Shown: positions 33,945-40,962 of the stretch, one piece after another
How positions within the stretch are numbered: the first letter of the stretch is position 1
How the letters are laid out: every line of letters starts with the position of its first letter
From: Salinibaculum rarum
GTDB taxonomy: Archaea > Halobacteriota > Halobacteria > Halobacteriales > Haloarculaceae
Assembly: GCF_030505615.1 (NCBI RefSeq)
Contig: NZ_CP129992.1
Span: 1,922,001-1,986,000 of the forward strand
Direction of reading: 5' to 3'
Length of the DNA: 64,000 nucleotides
Made by a program: the position numbers and the translations under genes
Notes under the pieces: generated by a model
What the model was told of the DNA's origin: nothing
Databases searched by the model: none
The model's input: the letters and a program-made list of their open reading frames with translations, nothing else

Positions 33945-34835
33945 TCAGGCGGTCAGGAACGCCTCGACATCGGAGAGCAGTCGCTCGGGGTCGTCGACGG
34001 TTGGCGCGTGTCCACACCCCTCCAGTTCGACGTACCGAGCGTCCTCGATGTCCCGTGTCACGCGCTCGGACATCTCGCGGCTGACGACCAGGTCGTCTTC
34101 GCCACGGAGTACGAGCGTCGGCGAATCGATGTTCGTCACCTCGCCGGTGCCGGGTTCGATGCCGTTGTCCTCCGTGGAGATGTTGAAGTGGACGAGCGCG
34201 TAGTCGATATCGAGCAGACAGCGCTGCTGTAGCGTCTCCTCGATGTACCGATCGAAACGGTCCTGGTCGGGCACTTCGTTGACGAAGATAGCTTGCGACC
34301 AGATTTCTTTCATCGTCTCGGCGTCACTTGTCTCCAGTGCGGAAAGGACTGGCGCGACCGAAACGGGGTCGTTCGCGAGTTCCTCCCGGGAGGTCAGGAC
34401 GGTCTCGGTCGGCTGGAGGTTCTCGTCTTTCTCGAAGACGGGCAGACCCTGTGTGCTGGGTGGGGCCATGAGGACGAGTCGCCGGACGCGGTCGGGTACG
34501 TCGGCGGCAACCTGCATCGCGATGGCACTCCCGGCAGACCACCCCCAGAGGTGGAAGTCGTCGAGTCCGACTGCGTCGGCAAACAGCGGGACATCTTCGG
34601 CAAACTCCGCTATCGAGTCGGCCGGATTCTCGTAGGAGGAGTCACCGAATCCCCGGATGTCCATCGCGTAGAGGGCAAACCGGTCGTCCATCCGCTCGAA
34701 GACGACATCCCAGTGGGCCGAGGAACTCATGTTGCCGTGGAGGAGCACGAGTGGAATCTCCCCGCCCTCGCGCTCGCGGTAGGCGATGCGTTCACCGTTT
34801 GGAAGGTCCACTGGTTTCGTGTCGGGGACTGACAT
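33945..34835 (-). CDS. alpha/beta hydrolase
   Basis: A 296-residue alpha/beta hydrolase. LVLLHGNMSSSAHWD forms the oxyanion strand-loop (HGN), LWGWSAGSAIAM holds the nucleophile elbow G-W-S-A-G, PTLVLRGEDDLVVS gives the acid, and GCGHAPTVDDP the catalytic His. Esterase, lactonase or C-C hydrolase activities are all possible. The start MSVPDTKP at 34835 is chosen because 18 further upstream codons lie in the promoter. It is divergent from a GMC oxidoreductase; a perfect 15-base palindrome covers its promoter region. Confidence 0.9.
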   Translation of the reverse strand: MSVPDTKPVDLPNGERIAYREREGGEIPLVLLHGNMSSSAHWDVVFERMDDRFALYAMDIRGFGDSSYENPADSIAEFAEDVPLFADAVGLDDFHLWGWSAGSAIAMQVAADVPDRVRRLVLMAPPSTQGLPVFEKDENLQPTETVLTSREELANDPVSVAPVLSALETSDAETMKEIWSQAIFVNEVPDQDRFDRYIEETLQQRCLLDIDYALVHFNISTEDNGIEPGTGEVTNIDSPTLVLRGEDDLVVSREMSERVTRDIEDARYVELEGCGHAPTVDDPERLLSDVEAFLTA

Positions 34836-34867
34836 GGACTGTCTGTCTCCCGGCCCGGGGAAAAGGA

Positions 34868-34882
34868 TTGCTCCGGGAGCAA
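34868..34882. promoter_or_regulatory. 15-base palindrome in hydrolase promoter
   Basis: TTGCTCCGGGAGCAA, seven-base arms around one G, 33-47 bases upstream of the alpha/beta hydrolase start. A TATA-like ATCCTTTT on the minus strand (about 34860-34867) abuts it. It may be an operator for the hydrolase gene, distinct from the DtxR-like box next to the divergent GMC gene. Chance is possible in GC-rich DNA. Confidence 0.4.
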
Positions 34883-34898
34883 AAGCCAAGCCATAAGT

Positions 34899-34912
34899 TT
34901 AGGCTCGCCTAA
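34899..34912. promoter_or_regulatory. DtxR-like box before GMC oxidoreductase
   Basis: TTAGGCTCGCCTAA, six-base perfect arms (TTAGGC/GCCTAA). It matches the left part of the classic DtxR consensus and directly follows a TATA-like CATAAGTT (34892-34899), 20-33 bases upstream of the GMC start. The same layout (TATA box ending where the palindrome begins) occurs before the TMEM165/GDT1 gene at 61650. A metal-responsive DtxR-family repressor is the likely ligand (inference). Confidence 0.6.
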
Positions 34913-34931
34913 TCGACACCGAACAGGAGCG

Positions 34932-36572
34932 ATGGCGACAGACAGAACCCCGGAGTCGCGCGTCGACGTCTGTATCGTCGGCGCGGGGCCGGCGGGTGCG
35001 CTGATGGCGGCGAAACTGGCCGGCCAGGGTCACGAGGTGGTCGTCCTCGAAGCGGGGCCGAGATTCGAGAGCGACCAGCGCCTCGAGCGTATGGAGCGGG
35101 CGATTCGGCCCGGCATCGAGGCGGACGTCTGGGATATGGGCGGGGACCGCGACGCCTACACCAGCGACGGCGACAGACACTATCCTCTCAACGTCGCCCG
35201 CGTGAAGGGTGTCGGCGGGTCGACGCTCCACTGGCAGGGGATGGTGATGCGCCTCCACGAGTCGGATTTTGCGGGCACTGTCGCCACCGGCGAAGACCCC
35301 GCCTGGCCTCTCACCTACGACGACCTCCGGCCACACTACAGCGAGGTCGAACGGGCCTTCGGCGTCTCGGGGGCGGCCGACAACCCCTTCGCGCCGCCGC
35401 GAGACGGTCCCTTTCCGATGCCGGCGTTTCCGCCCAGTTACAGCGATTCGCTGTTTGCGCCCGCCTGCGAGGAACTCGGAATTTCGATGCACTCGGTGCC
35501 AAACGCCCGCAACTCCGAAAGCTACGACGGCCGGAGCGAATGCGTCGGCTATGGCACCTGCCAGCCGGTCTGTCCCTCGGGCGCGAAATACAGCGCCGAT
35601 GTACACATTGAGACGGCCGAAGAGCGTGGCGCTCGCGTCATCGACCGGGCCCCGGTCCAGCGTCTCGAAACGGCAGACAGTGGTGAACGCGTCACGGCTG
35701 CTGTCTACGCCACGCCCGATGGCGAAACGCACCGACAGGAGGCCCGCCAGTTCGTCCTCGCCGCCGGCGGCGTCGAGATTCCACGCCTCCTCTTGCTCTC
35801 CAGGAACGAAGCCCACCCCGATGGACTCGCCAACAGCAGCGGCCTCGTCGGTCGCTTCTTCATGGACCACCTGTTTGCCGGTGCTGGGGGGACCATTGAC
35901 GAGCCCACCCGCCAGAACCACGTCGGCTTCCTGACCAGCGAGACCCACCAGTTCTACGACGACCCGGGACAGGCCGTCCGCGACCGGGACGGAAACGTCG
36001 TCGTGCCGGCGACCGACGAGCCACTCGCGCCGATGAAACTCGAATTTTTCAACTACGCCGGTCCATCGCCGGTCGAACTTGCCCTGTCGGGCGACTCTTT
36101 CGGCGACGAACTACTCGATGACCTCCGCGACGCCTACGGCAACAGTATCGCTATGGGTGGGTTGGTCGGCCAGCGGCCGGACCGGTCGAACCGCATCACG
36201 CTCGACGCCTCGACCACTGACGACCACGGCAATCCCGTGCCGAGCATCGAGTGGTCGCTCGACGCCCGGACCGAGCGCACGCTCGAACGGGCAAACGCCA
36301 TTCAGACGGCGATTCTCGACGAACTCGGCGTCGACATCTCGTGGACGGTCGGTCCGGCCGACACCGGTCCCGGCTACCACCACATGGGGACGACGCGGAT
36401 GGGGACCGACCCCGCCGAAAGTGTCGTCGACGCACGGTTGCGCACCCACGACGTCGCCAATCTCACGGTCGCATCGAGCAGTGTCTTCCCGTCGTCCGGT
36501 GCGATGAACCCGACGCTGACGATTGGCGCACTCGCGTTGAAAGCCGCCGACCACGTCGATGCCGACTTATAG
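34932..36572 (+). CDS. GMC family FAD-dependent oxidoreductase
   Basis: A 546-residue flavoprotein. The FAD loop CIVGAGPAGALMAAKLAGQG lies at 14-33, GVGGSTLHWQG is the GMC signature 1, CVGYGTCQPVCPSGAKYSADVH the Cys-containing loop seen in gluconate 2-dehydrogenase-like members, and the C-terminus carries YHHMGTTRMG and NPTLTIGALALKAADH (GMC signature 2 with catalytic His/Asn). It oxidises an alcohol or sugar in the cytosol; no Tat signal or cytochrome partner is seen. A DtxR-like box at its promoter suggests metal (iron or manganese) control. Its last codons overlap the convergent CopD-like gene. Confidence 0.92.
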   Translation: MATDRTPESRVDVCIVGAGPAGALMAAKLAGQGHEVVVLEAGPRFESDQRLERMERAIRPGIEADVWDMGGDRDAYTSDGDRHYPLNVARVKGVGGSTLHWQGMVMRLHESDFAGTVATGEDPAWPLTYDDLRPHYSEVERAFGVSGAADNPFAPPRDGPFPMPAFPPSYSDSLFAPACEELGISMHSVPNARNSESYDGRSECVGYGTCQPVCPSGAKYSADVHIETAEERGARVIDRAPVQRLETADSGERVTAAVYATPDGETHRQEARQFVLAAGGVEIPRLLLLSRNEAHPDGLANSSGLVGRFFMDHLFAGAGGTIDEPTRQNHVGFLTSETHQFYDDPGQAVRDRDGNVVVPATDEPLAPMKLEFFNYAGPSPVELALSGDSFGDELLDDLRDAYGNSIAMGGLVGQRPDRSNRITLDASTTDDHGNPVPSIEWSLDARTERTLERANAIQTAILDELGVDISWTVGPADTGPGYHHMGTTRMGTDPAESVVDARLRTHDVANLTVASSSVFPSSGAMNPTLTIGALALKAADHVDADL

Positions 36573-37037
36573 GACGTAGATACCCATCCCGCTGACGACG
36601 AGCAGTCCCGCGTCGACGAGCAAGAGGAGTGCGACGACGGCCCCGCCCTGGAGGAACGGGCTGGCGTTGCGCGCCGGCTCGCGGACCTTGTCCTGTTCGG
36701 TCCCCTCGGTCAATTTGCTCGCACCGACTTCGACCAGTCCGGCGAGGACAAACCAGAGGACGAGCATCCCGAGGACGAGATGGCCACGCGGATTCCCGGT
36801 CAGCGACTCGACCGTGTAGGCGTAGGCGGCCATGTGCCCGCCGGTCAGAAAGAGCAGGAGTGCGCTGGCCCGGGAGACGGTCGTTAGCTTCCCGGCAATC
36901 GCTTCGAGTGGTGCTGCGTTGAGGTCACCATTTTTGCCGAGCGGGAGGATGGCGTATGCGACGAACAGTACACTTCCGGTCCACAGTGCTGCGACCAGCA
37001 GGTGGACGACGTAGACGGCTGCGTTCACGAGCGACAT
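36567..37037 (-). CDS. CopD-like four-helix membrane protein
   Basis: A 156-residue protein with four hydrophobic segments: AAVYVVHLLVAALWTGSVLFVAYAIL, ALLLFLTGGHMAAYAYTV, HLVLGMLVLWFVLAGLVEVGA and GGAVVALLLLVDAGLLVVSGMGIYV. HLLVAALWTGS with its histidine in the first helix is characteristic of the CopD/DUF2269-like fold, which binds heme or copper in relatives. The hydrophilic loop SKLTEGTEQDKVREP lies between helices three and four. Function unknown. The stop overlaps the convergent GMC stop by six bases. Confidence 0.8.
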   Translation of the reverse strand: MSLVNAAVYVVHLLVAALWTGSVLFVAYAILPLGKNGDLNAAPLEAIAGKLTTVSRASALLLFLTGGHMAAYAYTVESLTGNPRGHLVLGMLVLWFVLAGLVEVGASKLTEGTEQDKVREPARNASPFLQGGAVVALLLLVDAGLLVVSGMGIYVL

Positions 37038-37062
37038 ATCCGGGTGTTCGGCGCGAGCACCT

Positions 37063-37716
37063 TCAAAATGCGCTTTCTCTGTCGTGCACGTCAGAGAGGC
37101 TATCTTTCTCGCGTATCTCCTCGATATCGAGTTTGTCGATGATGTTGACGAACGACCCCGGGTCGGGAATCAGAAAGATGTGGAGTTTGAACTCGGTGTC
37201 CTCGTCTGCCAGGTCCACGAGCGAATCGAGCACGATAGACAGCGAGTCCATCTGGACGTGCGAGACGGTCTCTTCTGCTATCGTTTCGGTGCTGTCCCGT
37301 TCCAGGGTCGGCGTTTGCATGTCGATGGTCGTCTCCAGCGTGTTCGCGATGCCATCGATGAACCCGGACGTGAGGATGTTACAGATCTCCTGAAGGGCAC
37401 TCTCGTGCATCTGGTTCAGCTCGCCCTCGACTGGCTGTCCGGTCATCTCCTCGGCGATTGTCGCTGCCGTCTGGTCGTCGAAGGTCATCACGAAGACGCC
37501 GTACGGCGGTTCGGTGAGTCGGATACTTGCGTGGTACATCTCACCGTCGCCCATCTCCGTCGCGATGTCACTGGGCTGGACGAAAGAGAGGCTCTTGATT
37601 TTTACGTCGGCTTCGATGCCGGCCATCGTCGACAGTGACGAGGCGACGTTTTTCGCCCCGTGCTGGATGAGTTTCCCGATGATTGTGAGCTTCCGGATGT
37701 CGACGAGTATGGGCAT
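37063..37716 (-). CDS. cheC: CheC family chemotaxis protein (first copy)
   Basis: A 217-residue CheC. The second phosphatase site is intact: S-ALQ-E-IC-N followed by ILTSGFIDGIAN near 105-122. At the first site the expected E-x2-N before the G-A-x-N turn is changed: KLIQHGAKNVASS has Lys and Gln in the two key positions. CheC dephosphorylates CheY-P and in archaea links chemoreceptor signalling to the archaellum and CheD. No other che or fla genes are in the window. It follows the paralogue at 37802 by 85 bases in the same direction, so the two probably form an operon. Confidence 0.9.
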   Translation of the reverse strand: MPILVDIRKLTIIGKLIQHGAKNVASSLSTMAGIEADVKIKSLSFVQPSDIATEMGDGEMYHASIRLTEPPYGVFVMTFDDQTAATIAEEMTGQPVEGELNQMHESALQEICNILTSGFIDGIANTLETTIDMQTPTLERDSTETIAEETVSHVQMDSLSIVLDSLVDLADEDTEFKLHIFLIPDPGSFVNIIDKLDIEEIREKDSLSDVHDRESAF

Positions 37717-37801
37717 TGGTCGGTGGTATCGGACAGAGTGGGTTAGTGCTTTCGGCTACCGTGAGCTCGAGAGCGCGCGTCGACGCGCCCGCTCCGATTC
37801 G

Positions 37802-38437
37802 TCACCCTGGAATTTCGCTCATTGACTCCTGTTCGAACGCGTCAAGGTCGATGTTGTCGAGCAGGTTGACGAACGCGCCGGGGGCCGGCACGAGATAGAC
37901 GTGCAGTTCGAGTTCCCTGTTGCGCTCGGGGACACACACCGTCGAGTCGAGGACGATAGCGATACTCTCATCACGGACGTGCGAGAGCTGGTCGTCGACG
38001 ATGGCCTGTCCGGCGGTGTGTTCGAGCGCTGGCGTCCCCATGTTGATGGTCGTATCCAGGGTGTTGGCAAAGCCGTCGATGAACCCGGAGGTACAGATGT
38101 TACACATCTCTTGGAGGGCACTCTCCTGCATCGATGTGAGTTCCCCCTCGACGGGTGCGCCCGCGACCAGTTCGGCGACGGCTGCTGCCGTATCGTCGGA
38201 GAAGGTCAGCATAAACGAGCCATACGGCGGCTCCGTCAGGTCGATTGTCGCGGCATAGACCTCTTCGGCGCCGATTTCGTCCGAGAGGTCGCCCGGGTCG
38301 ACGAAAGCCAGCGACTGGATGTCGATGGTCGTCTCGACGCCGGCGAGGGTTCCAAACGACGACGCGACGTTGCTCGCTCCGTCCTTGATGAGCTCGTTGA
38401 TGACGGCCAACTGGCGTACGTCTACGAGTAGTGGCAT
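37802..38437 (-). CDS. cheC: CheC family chemotaxis protein (second copy)
   Basis: A 211-residue paralogue of the adjacent CheC, colinear from the first residue (MPLLVDVRQLAVINEL against MPILVDIRKLTIIGKL). The second active site SALQEMCN-x-CTSGFIDGFAN is intact; the first reads ELIKDGASNVASS, keeping the Glu but with Lys in place of Asn. Both proteins end in a strand-helix YLVPAPGAFVNLLDNIDL. It is the upstream gene of the pair. A TATA-like TGTTATACTC lies about 50 bases upstream on this strand (near 38486-38495). Two CheC copies in tandem suggest divided roles, such as distinct partners. Confidence 0.9.
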   Translation of the reverse strand: MPLLVDVRQLAVINELIKDGASNVASSFGTLAGVETTIDIQSLAFVDPGDLSDEIGAEEVYAATIDLTEPPYGSFMLTFSDDTAAAVAELVAGAPVEGELTSMQESALQEMCNICTSGFIDGFANTLDTTINMGTPALEHTAGQAIVDDQLSHVRDESIAIVLDSTVCVPERNRELELHVYLVPAPGAFVNLLDNIDLDAFEQESMSEIPG

Positions 38438-38556
38438 GTATCTCTATCCCGCAGTTAGCGGTGCTATGTTCGAGTGGACACGGAGAGAGTATAACAGTTC
38501 GGCCACCGGTATCAGCGGTGATAGCGCAGTCGCTGCCGGGCGGTGAACGACCGGCC

Positions 38557-38856
38557 TCAGTTGTCAGTCGTTTCCGAGTCGATGGAGTCGGTGTCCATGT
38601 ACTCGATGTCCTCGTCACTCGCACTGTCCGCGGTGGATTCCTCACTCGACCCTTCGGCTTCGCTCTCCTGGAGGTCTTCCAGTTCCTGCTCGACTTCCTG
38701 GCGCCCCTTTTTGAACTCGCCCATCGCCTCGCCCGTCGACCGCGCGAGCTTGGGAATCTTGTTCGCCCCGAACAGCAACACCGCTATCAGCAGGATGACG
38801 ACCATCTCCATCCCCCCCGGAACCGGTCCGAACAGGGGAACCATTGTTTCTACCAT
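38557..38856 (-). CDS. tatA: twin-arginine translocase subunit TatA
   Basis: A 99-residue TatA: a short N-terminus (MVETMVPLFGPVPGG), one membrane helix MEMVVILLIAVLLFG, the conserved hinge FGANKIPKLARSTGEA and an amphipathic helix (MGEFKKGRQEVEQELEDL), then a strongly acidic, Ser/Thr-rich disordered tail. Haloarchaea export most secreted proteins folded, by Tat, and TatA oligomers form the passage. No tatC lies here. It is divergent from a peroxiredoxin gene across about 200 bases. Confidence 0.92.
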   Translation of the reverse strand: MVETMVPLFGPVPGGMEMVVILLIAVLLFGANKIPKLARSTGEAMGEFKKGRQEVEQELEDLQESEAEGSSEESTADSASDEDIEYMDTDSIDSETTDN

Positions 38857-39058
38857 TGCTACTCTCTTCTTGCCAACTGCCGATTATAGTCTTTTTGGAC
38901 CGACCAGTCTCCCGAACCGGACTCGAACGGTGTCTGACGGCGGGTCTGTTCCGCATCGACTCGAAGGGCCGTGTTCGTGGTGGTAGCCCTCGCCCCCGGC
39001 CGCCAGTAGACTCACCTTGAGTCGGAAACATCTTTATCCAGCCAGTCGTATCAGGGGT

Positions 39059-39535
39059 ATGGTATCCGAAGGCGACAGCGCACCCGACTTCACGGCACCG
39101 CTTGCAAACGGCGACGTTGGCGAATTTTCACTCTCGGAGGCACTGGACGACGGTCCGGTCGTCCTTGCCTTCTTCCCCGGCGCGTTCACGAGTGTGTGCA
39201 GCCACGAGATGAACGAGTTCCAGCATCGACTGGAGAACTTCGCGGACCTCGGCGCTTCCGTGTACGGCGTCAGCGTCGACTCCCCGTTTGCCCAAAACGA
39301 GTTCCGCGACCAGTTGGGTCTGCAGTTCGACCTCGTCAGCGACTCCGACAAGCAGGTCATCGACGAGTACGGCATCTCGATGAACTTCGACGACCTCGGT
39401 GTCAACGGCGTCGCAAAGCGCTCGGTCTTCGTCGTCGACAGTGACGGCACAATCTCGTACTCCTGGGTCAGCGACGACCCCGGCGTCGAACCGGACTACG
39501 ACGAAGTCGAGGCCGCAGTCGAAGCCGCAGCCTGA
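39059..39535 (+). CDS. peroxiredoxin (AhpE/Bcp-like)
   Basis: A 158-residue thiol peroxidase. The catalytic motif FFPGAFTSVCSHEMNEF places the peroxidatic Cys at 47. No second Cys follows in the usual positions, so it is a 1-Cys enzyme by sequence. The GxSVDSPFAQNEFRDQLGLQFDLVSD region and the final SYSWVSDDPGVEPDYDEV are typical of the AhpE-like group. It reduces peroxides using an unknown thiol partner. The ATG at 39059 is preceded by a TATA-like ATCTTTATCC at 39030-39039, so the message is nearly leaderless. Confidence 0.92.
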   Translation: MVSEGDSAPDFTAPLANGDVGEFSLSEALDDGPVVLAFFPGAFTSVCSHEMNEFQHRLENFADLGASVYGVSVDSPFAQNEFRDQLGLQFDLVSDSDKQVIDEYGISMNFDDLGVNGVAKRSVFVVDSDGTISYSWVSDDPGVEPDYDEVEAAVEAAA

Positions 39536-39576
39536 GCGGGGAGTCCTTTTCACGGCCCGTCCCGTGGGTAGCAACT

Positions 39577-40401
39577 ATGAGCGACGACTCGACCGTCCCG
39601 GGCGAGGAGGGCGACTGGCGGGTCTACGACCCCGATGACGACCACTCGTTTCCAGACGAGCGTTTAAACAGCGTCCTTGCCGTCGTCGACGACGACGAGG
39701 AGATAACGGCGTATCTGGAGGCACAGAACGTCAACCCGGTCGCGCGCAAGAAGTACAACGACCACGGGACCAAACACATCAGCATCGTCCGCAACCGGGC
39801 GCTGTGTCTCTACGACCTCCTCAAAGCCGGTAGCGCTGAGTTCAATGGGGCAACCGACCAGGGACTGAGCGAGGCCGACGAGCCGGTCATCATCGGACTG
39901 GCGGCCATCCTCCATGACATCGGTCACGTCGTCCACCGGGACGACCATCCGTACTACTCGATTCCACTCGCAGCGGACGTACTCGACCGACTCCTCCCCG
40001 AGTTTTACGACACTGCCGACCAGGTCCGGGTCAAAGGCGAGATTCTGCACGCCATCCTCTGTCACCACACTGAGGAGGTCCCGCTCACGCTCGAAGCCGG
40101 CGTCGTTCGGGTCGCAGACGCGCTGGACATGGAGCGCGGGCGCTCGCGGATTCCGTACGAACGCGGCGGCCGCGGCATCAACACCGTCTCCAGTCAGGCA
40201 ATCGAACGGGTGTCACTCGGCCCCGGCGACGACGTTCCCGTCCAGGTGGAAATCGAGATGAACAACGCCGCCGGTGTCTACCAGGTGGACAACCTCCTCC
40301 AGGCGAAACTCCGCGACTCGGGCCTCGAAGACCTCGTCCGCATCGTCGCGCTCAACACGAACGAACCCGGCGACCGGATTGTCGAGCGCATCGAACTGTA
40401 G
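39577..40401 (+). CDS. HD-domain phosphohydrolase
   Basis: A 274-residue HD-superfamily enzyme. Metal ligands are visible in order: H in HGTKHISIVRN, HD in ILHDIGHVVHRDDH, H in ILHAILCHH, and D in RVADALDMERGRSR. The C-terminal 90 residues form a separate alpha-beta domain (VPVQVEIEMNNAAGVYQVDNLLQAKLRD, in part). Such stand-alone HD proteins hydrolyse nucleotides or cyclic nucleotides. It follows the peroxiredoxin by 41 bases on the same strand, so co-transcription is likely. Substrate unknown. Confidence 0.88.
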   Translation: MSDDSTVPGEEGDWRVYDPDDDHSFPDERLNSVLAVVDDDEEITAYLEAQNVNPVARKKYNDHGTKHISIVRNRALCLYDLLKAGSAEFNGATDQGLSEADEPVIIGLAAILHDIGHVVHRDDHPYYSIPLAADVLDRLLPEFYDTADQVRVKGEILHAILCHHTEEVPLTLEAGVVRVADALDMERGRSRIPYERGGRGINTVSSQAIERVSLGPGDDVPVQVEIEMNNAAGVYQVDNLLQAKLRDSGLEDLVRIVALNTNEPGDRIVERIEL

Positions 40402-40538
40402 AGCAAGCGGTCAGGTGCCGTCAGGCGGAGACTTCGACTCGAATTTCTTCCAGGTACGTCGGTCCGGCGAAGCGACGAAACGGTTCGAACGACGCTACCG
40501 GTCACAACGATTTAGTGGACGCAGTCTCAATTGTGGGT

Positions 40539-40946
40539 ATGAGTCTCACACCCGTGGAAGGGGGCCGAGACGGGGACCGTGAGAGCGCGGAGCCGTCACG
40601 GTCCCGGCGCTCGGGTGTGCAAGCGCGCCTGCGGTCGTGGGTCGAGTCGGTCGGGCAACGACTCCTGGCTCTCCGCAAACGGTTCAGTGGCACTGGCGAG
40701 GAATCGTCGACCCAAGACCGGCCGCCAGATCGTCAGAACGGCGCAATCCGCGTCGCCGGCCAGCGCCGACTGGAGAAACCACAGTCGTCGACAGACCGGA
40801 CGGACACGCCGGGCGAGTCGTCGGTCGGCCAGTATCTGCCCGCAACCGTCGGCGCCGATGCCAAACGGGACGGGAACCGGCTCTACAATCCCGACCGCCC
40901 CGACGTGTACATCACGTCCGATACCTGGGAAGACATCGAACCGTAG
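40539..40946 (+). CDS. low-complexity hypothetical protein with conserved-looking C-terminus
   Basis: A 135-residue protein. The first 90 residues are basic, Arg/Ser/Gln-rich and probably disordered (GVQARLRSWVESVGQRLLALRKRF has amphipathic character). The end, RLYNPDRPDVYITSDTWEDIEP, looks like an ordered conserved motif. No membrane segment, no cysteines. Start ATG at 40539; a GTG eight codons earlier is less likely. A TATA-like GATTTAGTGG lies 30 bases upstream (about 40509-40518). It converges on a histidine kinase gene. A regulatory or adaptor role is conceivable but not supported. Confidence 0.6.
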   Translation: MSLTPVEGGRDGDRESAEPSRSRRSGVQARLRSWVESVGQRLLALRKRFSGTGEESSTQDRPPDRQNGAIRVAGQRRLEKPQSSTDRTDTPGESSVGQYLPATVGADAKRDGNRLYNPDRPDVYITSDTWEDIEP

Positions 40947-40962
40947 GCCGCGCTCGACGTGT

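Noticed and set aside
37775-37788. Palindrome GCGCGTCGACGCGC upstream of the first cheC gene
   Set aside because: Perfect, but made of CG/GTCGAC words that are frequent in this GC-rich genome and not placed at a TATA box; likely chance.
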